A program made the translations under genes and the position numbers. The notes under the pieces are model-generated. The model was not told the DNA's origin and searched no databases. It saw only the letters and a program-made list of their open reading frames with translations. DNA of 64,000 nt from Costus lasius (lineage: Eukaryota; Streptophyta; Magnoliopsida; Zingiberales; Costaceae), in the NCBI GenBank assembly GCA_027563935.2, contig JANVAS020000223.1, positions 372,001 through 436,000 on the forward strand. The letters are read 5' to 3'. Positions within the stretch are counted from its first letter, which is position 1; the number at the start of each line of letters is the position of its first letter. Positions 42,499 to 55,609 of the stretch are shown here, piece after piece.

Positions 42499-45477
42499 TC
42501 ATTTTGCTACAACTATGCTAAATACCATCTTCATGTAATTTTGAATTAACAACTTGCGAATTTCTGTATAAAATTTAATCTGAAGGCACTCACACTTCTT
42601 AATGTCTTCTGGTAATTGTTTCATCTTATGACATCCAACTATTTCCAACTCTTTAATATTTTTAAAAATTCTATCAAAATATGAAAGCCCCAAAACTATG
42701 CTTTCCAACCATATAGACAATTTATTTTCCAGTTCAATTCCATATATACTGATTAATGCTAGGCAATGGATTAGTGTCAATTCTTGAATACAAGGGCATC
42801 TTAAATCCCATTTTAAAAGATTAGGCATCTCAAATAAAAGGAGCTTTCTCAATGTAGAAAATGTGTTCTCATCATTAGATATTGTGCTGCCCACACAAGT
42901 AATTGAGTCCATGCCACTAATCTCAAGACTAGCAAGGGAATATAATCTACCTTATAATGGTAGATTCTTGCATCTTTTAAGGTTCACCAATCTTATTTCA
43001 ACTAATGATTTGAAAAGTAACAGCTACTTGTCCATCATCATCCAATTGGGAAATTGCATACCCCAAAAGGAAATAATCTCTAAGCTTTTCAAATGTGAGA
43101 AATTAGGTTGAAGACCATCAAGTACCTTAAAAGATTCTAATTGGTCATTTTCCCTGTGATCCATATTCCACCATTCCCAATGTAGCAGTAGATTCTATAA
43201 ATATCATTTCTCCTTCAAGTTTACACTTGTAATAGCATGTAAGTGTAGAATGCATTCAAGGTGGCATATATGCAATTGTTCAATACTTATTAGAGATTGC
43301 AACTCCTGTAGTGTTAAGCTTTCATGGTCATTGTCATCTACAATGTAACCTGATAAAGCCTCAAGATTAGTCAATTTATAAATTCCAATAGGTATTTGAG
43401 TCAATGATGCACATCCAATCATGTTTAGGTTCATCAGTCTGTCCCAACTCTTCAGGTAACTCCTTAAGTCAATAACAAGCTTCAACATCTAGCACTTGCA
43501 AGTTCATCAATCTAGTGATTGTTTTTGGCCGCTTTTGAAGTCTTATGCAGTAAGCTAATCTCAGTATTTGTAATTTAGTAAGTTTGTGGATTTGCTCAGA
43601 TAGCCTCAAAAGCCTTTTATAATGAGATAAACTTAAAACACGTAGATTATTAAGGTCACAAATAGACTCTGGAAGCTCTTCCATCTCCTTCTCTGAAATC
43701 TTGAGATATCTCAAGCGATGCAACATGCTAAATATGTTTGGTAACTGTTGAGTATTAGTATCTATTATACTTAGTATACTTAAATTTTTTATCAAAGACT
43801 TTGGAATCTCTATTGATGATGCTTTTTGGTATTTCTCAAGGTGCAAATCCGTCTCATCTTTTACCTTGTAAAGCATTAGCATCCTAAGATTATTGGCAAT
43901 CTTAGCTTCCAAATTAGTTAAAAAAGTGTTGGTATTAGAATCAATGTGTATGCATAAATAGCGGCACTGTTGTGAAATTTTAAATTCTTGATCATTCCTC
44001 ATGTAAAATTGGTAAATGCTTTTTTCTAGGGCAAGTATTAGAGAACGATTTTGTTGTTTGAATTCGTGAAATTGTTTGATCCATGTAATGAAATAGTTTT
44101 GGACTCGAAGTTCAGAATTTCTTGAATACTTAAAGATGTCTTCTACTATGAGCACATCAAAGCAGCCATTAGCGAAGGTCAACAGACATGGTCGAAATAA
44201 TACATAGTACAGAATGATATGTGTGAATTCTCTTCGATAAGAATAAGCCCTAAAAAATTCGTTGATTGTATGTCTTTGTACTGGAAACTGAAAAAATCCC
44301 AGTAAAGCGTTCCACGTTATACCATTTAATTTTGCATTCGATGGATCATAAAATTGTAGCCGGTCACATTCCTCTTTAGCTAATTTTAGCATATCTGTCA
44401 TCCCAATAGAAGGAGAATTTTGTTTTGCTTGATCAGGATGCATTGTCCGTAATGCATATTTCAAGAATAATTTGGTCCATGCATCACGTGATATATTCTC
44501 TAATTTGTATTCTTTATCAAGATATACCATTTGATTGCTCTCTACAATAGGATAAGATTCACAAGTTATGATGACTCTACTCCCTGGGGCAGCAAAGCTA
44601 AGGAGATTCTTCCTTAGTTCCTCAAACTTGTCTATGTTCTCCATGGTGAAATTGAATAAATTATCCAAAACAAGCAAAAATCTTGTTTGAGGAAGCGACC
44701 TACGGAGGAGATGCCAAACATCAACGTCTGATGATATTTTCCCAGTTAGGTATCTAACACATTCTCTGGCAAACTGTTGATGATCAAACGTGATGAAGGT
44801 ACATTTCAAACTATCTACCCAACTTCGATGTTTGAAGAATTCACCGACTAAAGGATGATGATAGACCATACGAGCCAATGTAGATTTTCCTATCCCTTCG
44901 TCCCCGGTTATAACAATGACAAAAGGCTCATCATCTGTAATACATTGTGATGGTTGCCCTTCTTGTAACTGAAAAATAATTTGTAAAATTCTCTTTACAT
45001 CATCATCTCTTCCTACCACCTCTTGCCGCATAATGGATAAGTATTCACCTTGGTTTGAATCCATGGAATCTAAAATACTTATTTGGAGGCCAAATGCAAT
45101 TGCTCTACTTAATAGGCAATTCAAACTCTGTGCAATCTGCTTGAGTTCAAGTAGAATGGCATGGCGACTGCTGATACTACTTACATTGCTACGATGCAAC
45201 AAGTTAGGAAGTGGAGGTGTTACCTTTTGGTTTTGCTCCTCAGGTTGTTGACAAAAATCTTGGAGGGCTTGAAGAATGTTCTCATAAGTGGAGGTGTTAC
45301 CTTGATAGCCTGTAGATTGGCATCGAAGAGGATAGCATTGATGGCCCATAAGTTGTCTTGAAGCATGTCCAAGTGGTTTGAGATGCGCAGTTGCAGGCTC
45401 ACCAACTTGATCTCCGGCGAAGGCATCAACCTTGGCAAGATGTGCCTCAAGTCCCCCGCTAGTATTCGATATGCCAT
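42499..45477 (-). pseudogene. CC-type NB-ARC/LRR disease-resistance pseudogene
   Basis: ATG at 45477 opens 59 codons with a coiled-coil-like 'LDMLQDNLWAINAIL'. A 77-bp segment (45224-45300) shifts the frame, and the main frame then runs to TGA 43469. NB-ARC features: P-loop GDEGIGKST (about 44883-44909), kinase-2 'LLVLDNLF', where the usual DD is DN (about 44660), and RNBS-B 'GSRVIITCES' (about 44560). I find no GLPL or MHD motif. LRRs begin near residue 500 of the main frame. The TGA corresponds to a Trp codon in the paralogue at 61199-64000. Further pieces in other frames (43204-43488, 42499-42912) continue the LRR. NLRs act in the cytoplasm as pathogen sensors. This copy looks dead or, at best, a truncated CC-NB protein. 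Confidence 0.88.
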
Positions 45478-45518
45478 TGTTTCAGTTGTTTGTGGATGGA
45501 TCTTACTGCTCTCTCATG

Positions 45519-45527
45519 TATTTATAA
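45519..45527 (-). promoter_or_regulatory. Putative TATA box of the NLR pseudogene
   Basis: On the minus strand TTATAAATA lies about 42-50 bp upstream of the ATG, which has a plant-like context (GAAACAATGGC). A very short 5' untranslated region would result. Confidence 0.45.
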
Positions 45528-45549
45528 GTCAGAAGTAGCAGCAGCACGA

Positions 45550-47224
45550 CGCAAGAGCTTAACTGCTAATCAACTGAATCAAAGGGCAAATGCTGTCTGG
45601 GGCTTAATTAGTAATTAATTACTACGATGCAAACCTGCATTAATACATTAATTAATTGATTAATTAGTCACTTTATTTGATGCTTGCTTCTTCCACAATT
45701 AGCGAATCAATGTTTGCGTGTCCCTTTTCTTTTAATTATTGATTCTTTACTTTTATGGGCAACCCTTAAAAGCAGTAGGTTACTTCTAGCACCAATTGAT
45801 TCAAGCATCAGAAACCCTGCTTTGCCACTATCTCAAGCAAAGTAGGTTGGCATGACCATAATTAACACAATTTTAAAATAAACAAATATTTTTGAGTTTT
45901 AAATAGGTCATAAATGGATCAAAAATATTGCTTCACCATCTATTAACTGCCTCATCTTTTTACTAATCAATCCTAATTTAATTGAATCCAAGTATAAATG
46001 AAACTTACAAGCAGTGCTTTTTTTGTCTATTATTTTTATGAATATCTTTATAGAGATATTTTTTTTGTGCATGTGAATTTTACATAAATATTTAGCATAT
46101 AAAAAAATTTAGTTTAACACATTTATTAGATTATTCTAATGTTATAAATGAGTTTTATTTGACTTTATCACTTGTGTGTGTGTATATAAAAGATATTTTA
46201 GCCTCAATAAGTTTAGTTTAATTACTTTGTATGAGTTTTATATGAATTAGTGGCATTCAAAATCATATATTATATTTCATTTGTCGATATGGGTAATGAT
46301 ATTATGCGTTTTTAGTTGGCTATAAGTTGTTGTCACTCATTATGTAATGTATTTTTTTCTAGTAATAGTGATGAGTATTAGTTTTAAAAAATGATTTTAT
46401 TATTTTATTCTTTCTTTTTCAACACCATTGTATAGATATTTTAAAGGGACCTCTACAATTTATTATAAATTTTAAACATCTAAAAATTGAATTACAACTC
46501 TATAAGATGTGTTGTCTACAGCAAAGAAAAATTGTCATCGTTTAAAGAATATATTCAATTTTGTTGTAATTATTTATTTATCAAAACTTTTAATTTTAGT
46601 AATGATTATAAAATTTATTAAATTGTAAGCATCTAAACCTTGGCTAGATCTTTGTATAGTGTGTTCAGTTTCATTTTATGGCATTTTTGGTAATAATACG
46701 GTTTTCCATTTTTTTTTTTTTAGTATTTTACTTTGCCAACAATTTTATATAAAGTTATTTGTTAAATAGTTTCTATGAAAATTATTTGATTAACATGAGA
46801 TAAAAGATGAGAAAAAAAATAACCTTCTTGTTCATGCATGACCTATGGAAGAGAACACTAGCGAAGGAAGGAGAGAGGAAGAGAGAGAAAACATATGAAA
46901 GTATAGATTCTTACTCGTTTAGGCAAGTAGGTTTTTCTTTCTTATATGATTTTTTTTCCTTATTATTGTATTTTTCTTGAGAAATTCTACTTTTCTTGTC
47001 ATTGTCATATTATTGTTTTATGTCTTGAATTTTATTGATTTAAACCTTGGAAAGATGTTTTTTATATATCAAATTTATTGAATTGGTGCAAATTGACGCT
47101 ACAAATATGTCTTCACTATTTTAGGGCTTTTGACATTTACTTAGTGATTAATGCATATTCATGTCATGTAACTATAAATATGAAAACCAATTATTTTCAT
47201 ATGACATAATTGTAATTACCTGTA
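45550..47224. other. AT-rich intergenic DNA
   Basis: This is the upstream region of the NLR pseudogene. About 45590-45870 resembles 59740-59900 in the right inverted-repeat arm. From 45870 to 47224 nothing is recognised beyond AT-rich sequence. Confidence 0.6.
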
Positions 47225-47699
47225 TGTGGAATCTAAAAGTGTTACATTAAGAAAATGTAATATGACCTTTATTAAATTCATCTTAAATTAATAAAGCTTT
47301 TTGTTTAATGGGTTCTGGCTTCCAATGAACTCAAGCACTCATTGTTAATTACTCTTAAAATTAGGGAACCTTTGATTAAGAGATCTATACTATGAAATGA
47401 AATTAAAGGATCAGAAGACTAAATGATTTTATTGATAAACATTATGAAAATACATAATTTTGCATGACACATAAGCGATGAAACCAAAGAATCTTTGTCA
47501 ATTTGGACAGCTTTGTATTTGTCAAATATTTAGTCTTGCAATGGCTTATGAGACAAAATCTGGCCTGGGCAACACAATGTCATATTGAGGAACTACGCCC
47601 CAATGATAAACATCAATGTACGCACCTCCCAAATAATATTTCATCGTAATGCATTAAGGCATGTTGGATATTGGAATTTAGAAGATCATCCGTCCTTGA

Positions 47700-48340
47700 C
47701 GGCGTGTTGGATGTTTGATTTGGGAAAATTACCCGGCCTTGCGGCTTGTTAGATAATTTGAATTTGAAAATATCTGGTCTTGCGACTTATTGGATATTTA
47801 AATTTAAAGAAAATTACCTGGCCTTGCGGCTTGTTGGATAATTTTAATTTGAAAATATCCGGCCTTGCGATTTGTTGGATTTTTAAATTTGAAGAAATTA
47901 TCCGGCCTTGCGGCTTGTTGGATAATTTCAATTTGAAAATATACTATCTTGCGACTTGTTGGATATTTAAATTTGAGGGAATTATCCGGCCTTGTGGCTC
48001 GTTAGATAATTTGAATTTGAAAATATCCGGTCTTGCCACTTGTTGGATATTTTGGATATTTAAATTTGAGGGATTATCCGTCCTTGCGGTTTGTTGGATA
48101 ATTTGAATTTAAAAATATCTAATCTTGCGACTTGTTAGATATTTAAATTTGAGGGAATTATCCGGCCTTGCGGCTTGTTGGATAATTTGAATTTAGAAAT
48201 ATTCGGTCTTGTGACTTGTTGGACATTTAAATTTGGGAAATTATCCGGCTTTGCGGCTTGTTGAATAATTTGAATTTGCAAATATTCGGTCTTGCGACTT
48301 GTTGGATATTTAAGTTTGGAAAAAATACTTCGGCCTTAGT
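47700..48340 (-). repeat. Hairpin tandem array, third copy
   Basis: About fifteen units on the minus strand have the same arms and GTC/GCC inner stems as at 19190-19990, and GCAA loops are frequent. Confidence 0.88.
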
Positions 48341-48579
48341 GAACACAATGTCTTATTGAGGAGTTATGCCCCGACGTTAAACGTCGATGTAGGCATCTCC
48401 CAAATAATATTTCATCGTGATGCACCGAGGCTTTTAGTATGTTGACAAATATCCAATAGAGAATGTTTTTGAGAATTTTTATTTGGTAAGACGTGACTTG
48501 AGTTAAGTTATTGTTTTTTTTACACATTTTTTATTTTATTTTATTATTTTTATTTTTATTTTCTTTTATTGCAAAGAGT

Positions 48580-48944
48580 AAAGATACCCTTTATTGCGTG
48601 TGATGCTGCCACCTTCAGCGAGGAGTTCGTACACGGACGAGGCTTCTAAGCTATTCCCCAAACCCATTGAAAGGGGAGGAGAAATTGGGTGTGAGCTTTA
48701 AGGGTGACCAGAAACATCTGGAATTTAGGTCTCTGCATCTATTTCTGTAGAGGTGGACGAGGATGCACATGGTGCGATTCGAGGAAGGGAGGATTTCTTC
48801 TGTCATCGTTGGAAACGGGAAGCTGAGCAAGAGGTGGAAGGATTACGCGACCTATTGCTCTGGCGATATGGCGGACGGTGGTATTAAGCTTCTCCTCGCC
48901 ATTTTCTTTCCAGCCATACGACTAAATGAAAAGTTTGGAATTTA
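48580..48944 (+). other. GC-rich block in the minus-strand LTR
   Basis: Exon-like composition with short frames on the plus strand (for example 48763-48945). The block probably continues at 49489-49680 beyond the MITE. It occupies the place where the other LTRs carry the PRT6-like fragment, so it may be a different captured gene piece. No domain is recognised with confidence. Confidence 0.3.
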
Positions 48945-49485
48945 GGCCTTGTTTACTTGGGGCGAAGTTAGAAGGAAAGAAAAGAAAATAGGAAGGAAAT
49001 GAGTACAAGCTTGTTTATTTGGGCGGATGGATAGTTTAAAAGGGGAAGTTAGTCATTAATCCCTCCATTTGCTTTTCACCCAAATCGGATGGAAAGTTGA
49101 AACTATGACTTAACTTTACTAACTTCACACCTAACTTTTCACTGCACCGTTACTTATTCTCACTCAATACGATCTTTTCTCGACTGCTCGCCCTTGCCAT
49201 TGCTGCTCGAGCTCACCGCCATTGCTCATTCATGCCGCTGCTGCTTGCCCTCGCCGTCGTCACTCATATTTAATATTTAATATTTAATAATTTTATGATA
49301 TTATATATATATCATATGAATAAAAAAAATAAAAATTGAGATGTATATATCAATCCTTCAAACTTTCTTTCCATCCAAGTAAACACAATGAAGGAAAATC
49401 TATAACACATTCCATCCATCTATTTTTTTTTTCTTTCCTTCTTTCCTTTCCTTTGTACTTTCCATCCGTTCAAGTAAACACGGTG
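48945..49485. mobile_element. Harbinger/Tourist-like MITE
   Basis: The 541-bp unit starts GGCCTTGTTTACTTG and ends CAAGTAAACACGGTG, giving imperfect inverted ends of about 15 bp, and is flanked by TTA at 48942-48944 and 49486-49488. A second inner pair ('gtttatttgggcggatgg' near 49013 and 'ccatccaagtaaacacaatg' near 49371) suggests an internal duplication of the ends. No coding capacity. Confidence 0.75.
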
Positions 49486-50802
49486 TTAGGGCTGCTGAGA
49501 GTGGTGTTGCTTCAATCGAGACTGGCTAAGATTCCACTCCAGCGACCTTTTGTGAGCGGCGATAGAAGAAATGGCGTTGACACTTCTTCAGTAGAGCTCC
49601 TAGCCAACAGCAATAGGGGATATGGTGGTGGCTCTCTACATCGTATTGACAAGTTCAGCGAGGGAGAAGAATTTGGATAGACTATTACTTAGGTAGATTA
49701 GGGCAGACATATGGAGAACTTCAACCTCAATCAGGGATAGGGGGCTGCGGTAAGCTGCCAACATAGTGAACAAATGTCGCCTAGCTCGACAAAGGAGAAA
49801 GACTGAAAAGATCACCACATTAGATTATTCAATGCTTTAAGGCCTATTTTGCTTAGGCTGGCTAGACCTTATCATATCAGATTTGGACATTTAGAGTTCA
49901 GCATGTGAAACACTATCACATATCGCCTTTACCTCAGGTAATGTTTTGCTTACAAGTTTGCTGGTATTATATACCCTGCTCACATGCTTTGCTTAAGGTA
50001 AGCCTTAATGCTTCCTTTCCTCTAATTTCTTTTCTCTCTCATTTTTTTTTTGCTTTTCATCAATTTTCTTCTTATTTCATACTCTTCTCGGTTGCTTCAG
50101 AGTTCTTGTTTAGAAATTTTTTTTATTTGTGCTCTCTACTGCTTATAGCACCACAGCAGCGAATACATAATTTATTGACATCCTTTTCAAGTTCTGATTC
50201 TTTCTTGCACTAGTATGACAAATGTATGTTCTTCTCTAATAGATTTTCTTTATTGCCAGATCTTGCTTCTTTGTCTAATGGAAATTTTTTTTTTTTGCTA
50301 AGGGCTCATTCTTCCTGGAGTTCCTGTCGTCCTCTCTTTTATTTTTGCCACCCAAGACTTCTTCCAGGCATTCTCCGAGCCAACCCCTTTTTACCGAGAA
50401 TTCTTTTCGCCTCTTCTGTTCTTTTTTTTTATTGCCAAGAGCTCTTCACTCTTACATCTCATCATTTTTATGCTTCCGGATTTCTGAATTCAATGATCAT
50501 TTATTTTGTCTTCCTCCCTTTTGCCTCTCGACACCCCTCTTTATATATGCCCTCCGCCAGTCAAAGGATTATTTTTGTCAACTATAGTGCCCTTATTGCT
50601 GGCGCTTCTTTCATTCGATTTTTGTTGACTACCATAAGTGTTTCATTTTCTTCCTTATCAACTGCAATTCCATTTATTCAATTTCCTTTTCTTTATGCCT
50701 AGCCAACGTTCATCCAGCTATACCGCTAATGATTCCTTAAATTTTTGTACGACCCAGTGCTTCTTCATAGATTTGTTGTAGCAGCTATAAATGGGTTCAC
50801 TT

Positions 50803-51698
50803 ACCCATTTTGATTTCGTTCCCATTTAGTTTTACCTTGTGAGGTGATGTCGCATGCCTCCTTCCTTTTCAGTTTCCTCTCAGTGCGTTTCTTAATTTCA
50901 TCTGTAATCAAGATTATTTTGACCCGATCTTTTGTTATAGATGAAACATAATGGTTCAACAACTTGACTGCTACGAGGTTCAGTGTCTTAGGTCTAAACA
51001 GAACATTAAAATAATAGGACAATTACAGAGTTGAGGTATAAATTGATAAAGCCCACCGTAGGATAAAACTAAATATTCCAAGTTGTTTTGATGTTGAACG
51101 CTCATGTGTATGCTTCCTTGCCTTCTATTTAACCTCTAAATGATTTAGTTGTCTCAGTGAAACAACTCCATTTTTTCTAAATTTTCACCTACGACAGCCC
51201 AGTTTGACATTTCTTTGAGATTTTTTTTCTAGCGATTTCATAACTTAATCCTTCTTTTCCCTATCAGATATATGATCCTGACATTGTAATACAAACATTT
51301 TGCACCGAGAAGAATTTGACTTAATATGATTGGTAGCTTCAGCTACTAATTTACCCCTCTTCTTCCTTTCATTTAGTGGGCATTTGTAGTATCTGACTGT
51401 TCTTGTGTCTTGCATAAAATTTGTGGCCTCAATACCTTCTCTATCATGCCCACTCTTGCATTCAATTTATTGCTTTTCATCGTGAGTGGATTCCTCAATA
51501 GACTAGTAGCGAGCTTTTCAATATCCCTAGACATCTGTCTATTTTTTTTACCCCTTTTTTTATGTTAAACAAATGCCCCCCCCCCCCCCCCCCCCCACCG
51601 GATTTTGTATAAGGCAATGGCATGTACAAATCCGTTGGAAAATAAAATTTGATATTTGCTTGCCCGATCCCCTTATTGTTTTAGGTAGCTGCTATTGG
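50803..51698. other. Non-coding DNA next to the minus-strand LTR, with poly-C
   Basis: No gene is recognised. It includes a run of 21 C at 51576-51596 and, at about 51618-51640, 'catgtacaaatccgttgg', similar to the sequence at the interior/LTR junction of the plus copy (reverse of 37897-37914). Probably interior of the minus-strand element. Confidence 0.4.
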
Positions 51699-53667
51699 TG
51701 TTTATGCCCTAGGACCTAGTTTTGGTCCATTTATGTACTACTTGATATTGATATTTATATCATTCTAGCATTGTCATTATTTATGTTTGTCTACATCTGC
51801 GATTATGTACTTACATGATAATGTCCCTGGAGACAGATTGGATCTGTGCTCAAATGATTGTCCCCAGTCGATGTACCTGAGTGGATATGGGACAGCTCTG
51901 GTACTTGTGAGACTGGTATATAGGCTGGTTAGGCACAAGGTGCTAACGCAGACATATGAATATATCAGTGGTGGATATACTGGACCGACCCGCTGTGAGG
52001 CTATGACTTGGTGTTATGAGTTATCCTCATAAGTGACAGGAGATGCATTGATCCCTTGACTTGAGGTCATTGACCATTCTATATGGTTAGGGATATGCTT
52101 TGATACAACCTAATACCTCGCCGTAGTTGGGAAGTAATAACGGTTGTTATTGAGTATGTCACGACCCATATGAGAAGGTCAATGGACAGACAGAGGATTT
52201 GCCCCTTCCTGAGGGAAGCTTGATATCCATGGAGCTCCTCTATGGTTCTATGACTGAAAGTATATAGCCATACCCAGGTGAGAACCTGATTTAGTCATAA
52301 CCATGTGATTGGGTAAAAACAAGTGGTAACACACTTGTCCAATCGGATATCAGTTCGGCAAAGAGACTATAATGCATATGTACCTAGTTGCGATGATGGG
52401 GATGTCGATGTCGATATCCATTCCGACGACTTGGGTAGCACCGATGCACTGCTAGGTGTCACTCACTGCTTGTGGTGACCTTAGGTCAGCATTGCCAATG
52501 TCAGAGGAACCTACAGGGTCGCACACCTTGATACTCGAGTTTTCATATTGATCGGGTAGCCTTTAGATCAAGTTATTGGATAACTCGGATCTATCTGGGA
52601 GATTTCATCATTGCCAATGGGCCTAATGAGATGGAAGAAACTTATTGGGGCCAACTTCCATTTTTGGCATATTGACCAAATTAACCATGGTTAGCCTCAT
52701 TTGACCATGGGTTAAATTGGATTGGATCCAATAGCTTGGTTAACATGCATAATGGACTTTGGGCTTGGCCCATTGCTTGGTTGGGCTTGCTAATAAGTTG
52801 TAATGAAGAGCTAAGAGGCTTAAAGGGTATAATGGGGATGAATTAATAGGATAGGCGCCTATGGTATCCTAGTTGGACTAGGATTTGCGTCTATGCCTTG
52901 TTTGGTATCTCCTAGGTGATTAAATCAAATTGGATTTGATTAAATCACATAAAATAATTGATTGGATTGTGTTTGGCACTTATGGGCTGATTATTAACAT
53001 ATTTAGAGTCCTAATTGGATTAGGACTTGTGCCCAAGCCACATTAGGCAATCCATCATGTTGCCTTGACTAGGTCTAGGTGCATGGATGGGATCAATGCC
53101 TCATATGGCATGATATGGACGCATGTGGCTGATGCTTGCTTAGGCAAGTCTTAGGCGCATAAGCCCTTGCCACCCCTCTCTAAAAATTAGTCACTTGGAG
53201 GCGTGGAGCACTAGAGGGGCAACTACTTGGAGATCTTTGGAAGCTCTCCTTCTTCCATCAAGGCCGAAGCACTCTTCCCTTTCCTTTCCTTAGCGCAAAG
53301 GAACAAGAAGGCTTGCGGCTTCCTCTCTTCTTCCTTCTCCTTGGCGTATCACATCATGGTGGTGGCGCAACTTGATTGGAAGACTCTCCTAAGGCGTGGA
53401 TCTTCTTCCCGAGGCTAGCACCGGGCGTGGAAGAAGAAAGCTCGAGGAATCCGTGTGTGCGAGACTGCAGAGGGCGAACACTTGGGCGCCTTCCTCGGCA
53501 TCGGCTTCTCATTGCTTAAAGGTACTTACTAGCATATCGTGTCGACCCCCTTGCAAGAGATCTTCAATGGGTTTTTGGGACTGGCCTGTTTCGGGGATAT
53601 TCTTCCGCTGTGCTTGCGTAATCTGTATCTCAGAAAAATTATAAAATATCCCCGGGGTTTCCCAACA
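51699..53667 (+). mobile_element. Probable large solo LTR (copia-like)
   Basis: The block starts TGTTTATGCCCTAGG and ends near TTTCCCAACA. It interrupts sequence that otherwise belongs to the minus-strand retroelement. Style and composition resemble the long LTRs of plant copia elements, with a GC-richer transcribed-leader-like 3' part (53220-53640). No primer site, gag or pol follows. I could not find a matching target duplication, so the boundaries are uncertain. Confidence 0.4.
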
Positions 53668-55609
53668 ACTGCGTCAAACCTCTAGGTAACAATATGCTTG
53701 AAACTCCGCATTAGAATAACTGCTTTGAAGGATCTTTGAAAGCTCTCATGTCTTTAGGGATGCTATTGAGATGGACAGATGAAAACTCATGCTTCAAGGA
53801 GCCATTCAAGAATTTTTATTTGGTTGTACTCGGGTATTGTGTATTCCTTTACATTGAGACTTGTATTCAGGTGCCAATCATAAATCTTTGATACAAGATT
53901 TGCTAGTCTACTTGTGTCACTTCAAAATACTTATCTTCCTTTGCTATTTATACTTGACGTGAGGTAATGAGACTGATCTTTGTAAAATGCTTCAAATATT
54001 CTTGCATTACTACGACTGTATCTTTGCTCAAGCAGTATACATTGAATTTATAGACTTGCTATGCAGTGGTTTGTTGCAACGTATTGCTTAAAGGTTGTTC
54101 ATGCATGATGATGTTGCAAATCTTGCACTCTTCAGTTGCTTCCCATGCATTGAGCTGATGAAAATGCCTTGTCATGATATATCTGATCATCTATTTCATA
54201 GCACGCTTGTCCCTTCGCGATCTTGAACACCATCTTGGTTGATGTAAAAGATTATTTGTATGAACGATGAGCACATACAAATCCATTGACGAAGGTGCCT
54301 AACACTAACAGGATGGGTAGCGACTATATGCACACGAAGTACTTGTTTCGAGTATGTTTTGATGAAGACATAATTTGAAATATTATGTGCCCTTGGGATA
54401 AGTGAATGGTGCACTTGGCAAGGGTTTTCATGTGTGGATCGAATGAACGAGCATTCTTTTTTGAATTCTGCCAGCTTCACCACCAAGGAGAACTTTGAGT
54501 GCCTGTTGTTGTATCTTTGGATAATGTATATATTTGAGTGATGGCTAATAGACTGTCAAAGATTGAGAAAGTAGGGCCATTTGCATCTTGACTATGGAAG
54601 CCTTCTCTTTTCATCATCTTCTATTATCTTTTCTTTCAATTTATTTGGAATTTGCAACTTATTAGGTATTCCTTGTCACATGTTGAATGCAACATTTATC
54701 TAGAGGACTTTCCAAACACCATAAGAGGGATCTTCGTGGCTACCTCAAACACATTAACAATATGATTTGTTCCATGTGTATAAAGCTCTATACACTTTGC
54801 TTTAAAATTCATTGTCCAGGACAATAATTATCTTCATATTTCAAACTAGAATGTAGTTGGCTAGAGCAAGATTGCATTGTTCCACTATTTTAGAGCTTTG
54901 AATGCCTTGACAAAGATAATTGAAGATTGCCCCCAGCATGGTGAGCTAAGTGCTCAACAAAGATTAGGGCTAGACATGAGTTTTCTACCCTGCTGAGCAT
55001 TCAACTGAGATGATGATCTTCCATTAGTGTTATCCTGGCTAATCATTCATCCAGCAATATTTCTAAGGTTTAAAAAAGGTTTCTTTTTGAAATTGATGTT
55101 TCCATATTGATTTGTTTGACGAGGATGGCATATTCATAAGTGATTTGTTTTGGGTTGAGGAAGGTGGGCGGCCTTCTATGCTATAAATTTGATTGCCGAC
55201 ACTGCAACAACCAAATTATGCCAACATTTTATCAACCCATCAAGGACTTTATTATTGTGTCAATTGATCTCTTTTATCCTAGATTTTGGTATTAATAGGC
55301 TTGCTAAGGTAATGATGCCCCAGTGTGATTTGCACCTATAGTGACATATTTGTTTTCCTTGGTAATATGCCTTCTTTATCTCCAATCTTCAACAATCATG
55401 AATCCCTTAGCGTGAACTTGCACTTGTTTAGAATACCTGAGCATGACACATTACTTCTCCAAAGGCCTCTATTTCTCGAGAATTTTATATTTTTCATGAT
55501 GAGATAGCATGAAATTGTAAGATCTGGCATCCCTTGTTTATATACTTCAATAATTTTCAGAAGGAGTCATCTAATATATTGATGATAATTTGAGCTTGAA
55601 GAGGATTAA

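Larger units (their letters stand above)
47225..50802 (-). repeat. LTR of a second, minus-strand copy of the giant-element family
   Basis: Reading the minus strand, an A-rich segment (50000-50800 reversed), a GC-rich block (48580-49650) and the hairpin array (47700-48340) lead to the LTR terminus near 47225, in the same order as in 5952-20254. The terminal 60 bp match the giant element's LTR end with moderate divergence. The GC-rich block does not look like the PRT6 fragment, so this is a related subfamily. The 50802 boundary (AAATGGGTTCA, matching the inverted LTR start) is tentative. Confidence 0.6.

Noticed and set aside
48763..48945. Small membrane protein of the PMP3/RCI2 type (MADGG..LLLAIFFP)
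   Set aside because: The resemblance is limited to about 25 residues, the rest of the frame does not fit, and the location is a decayed LTR.
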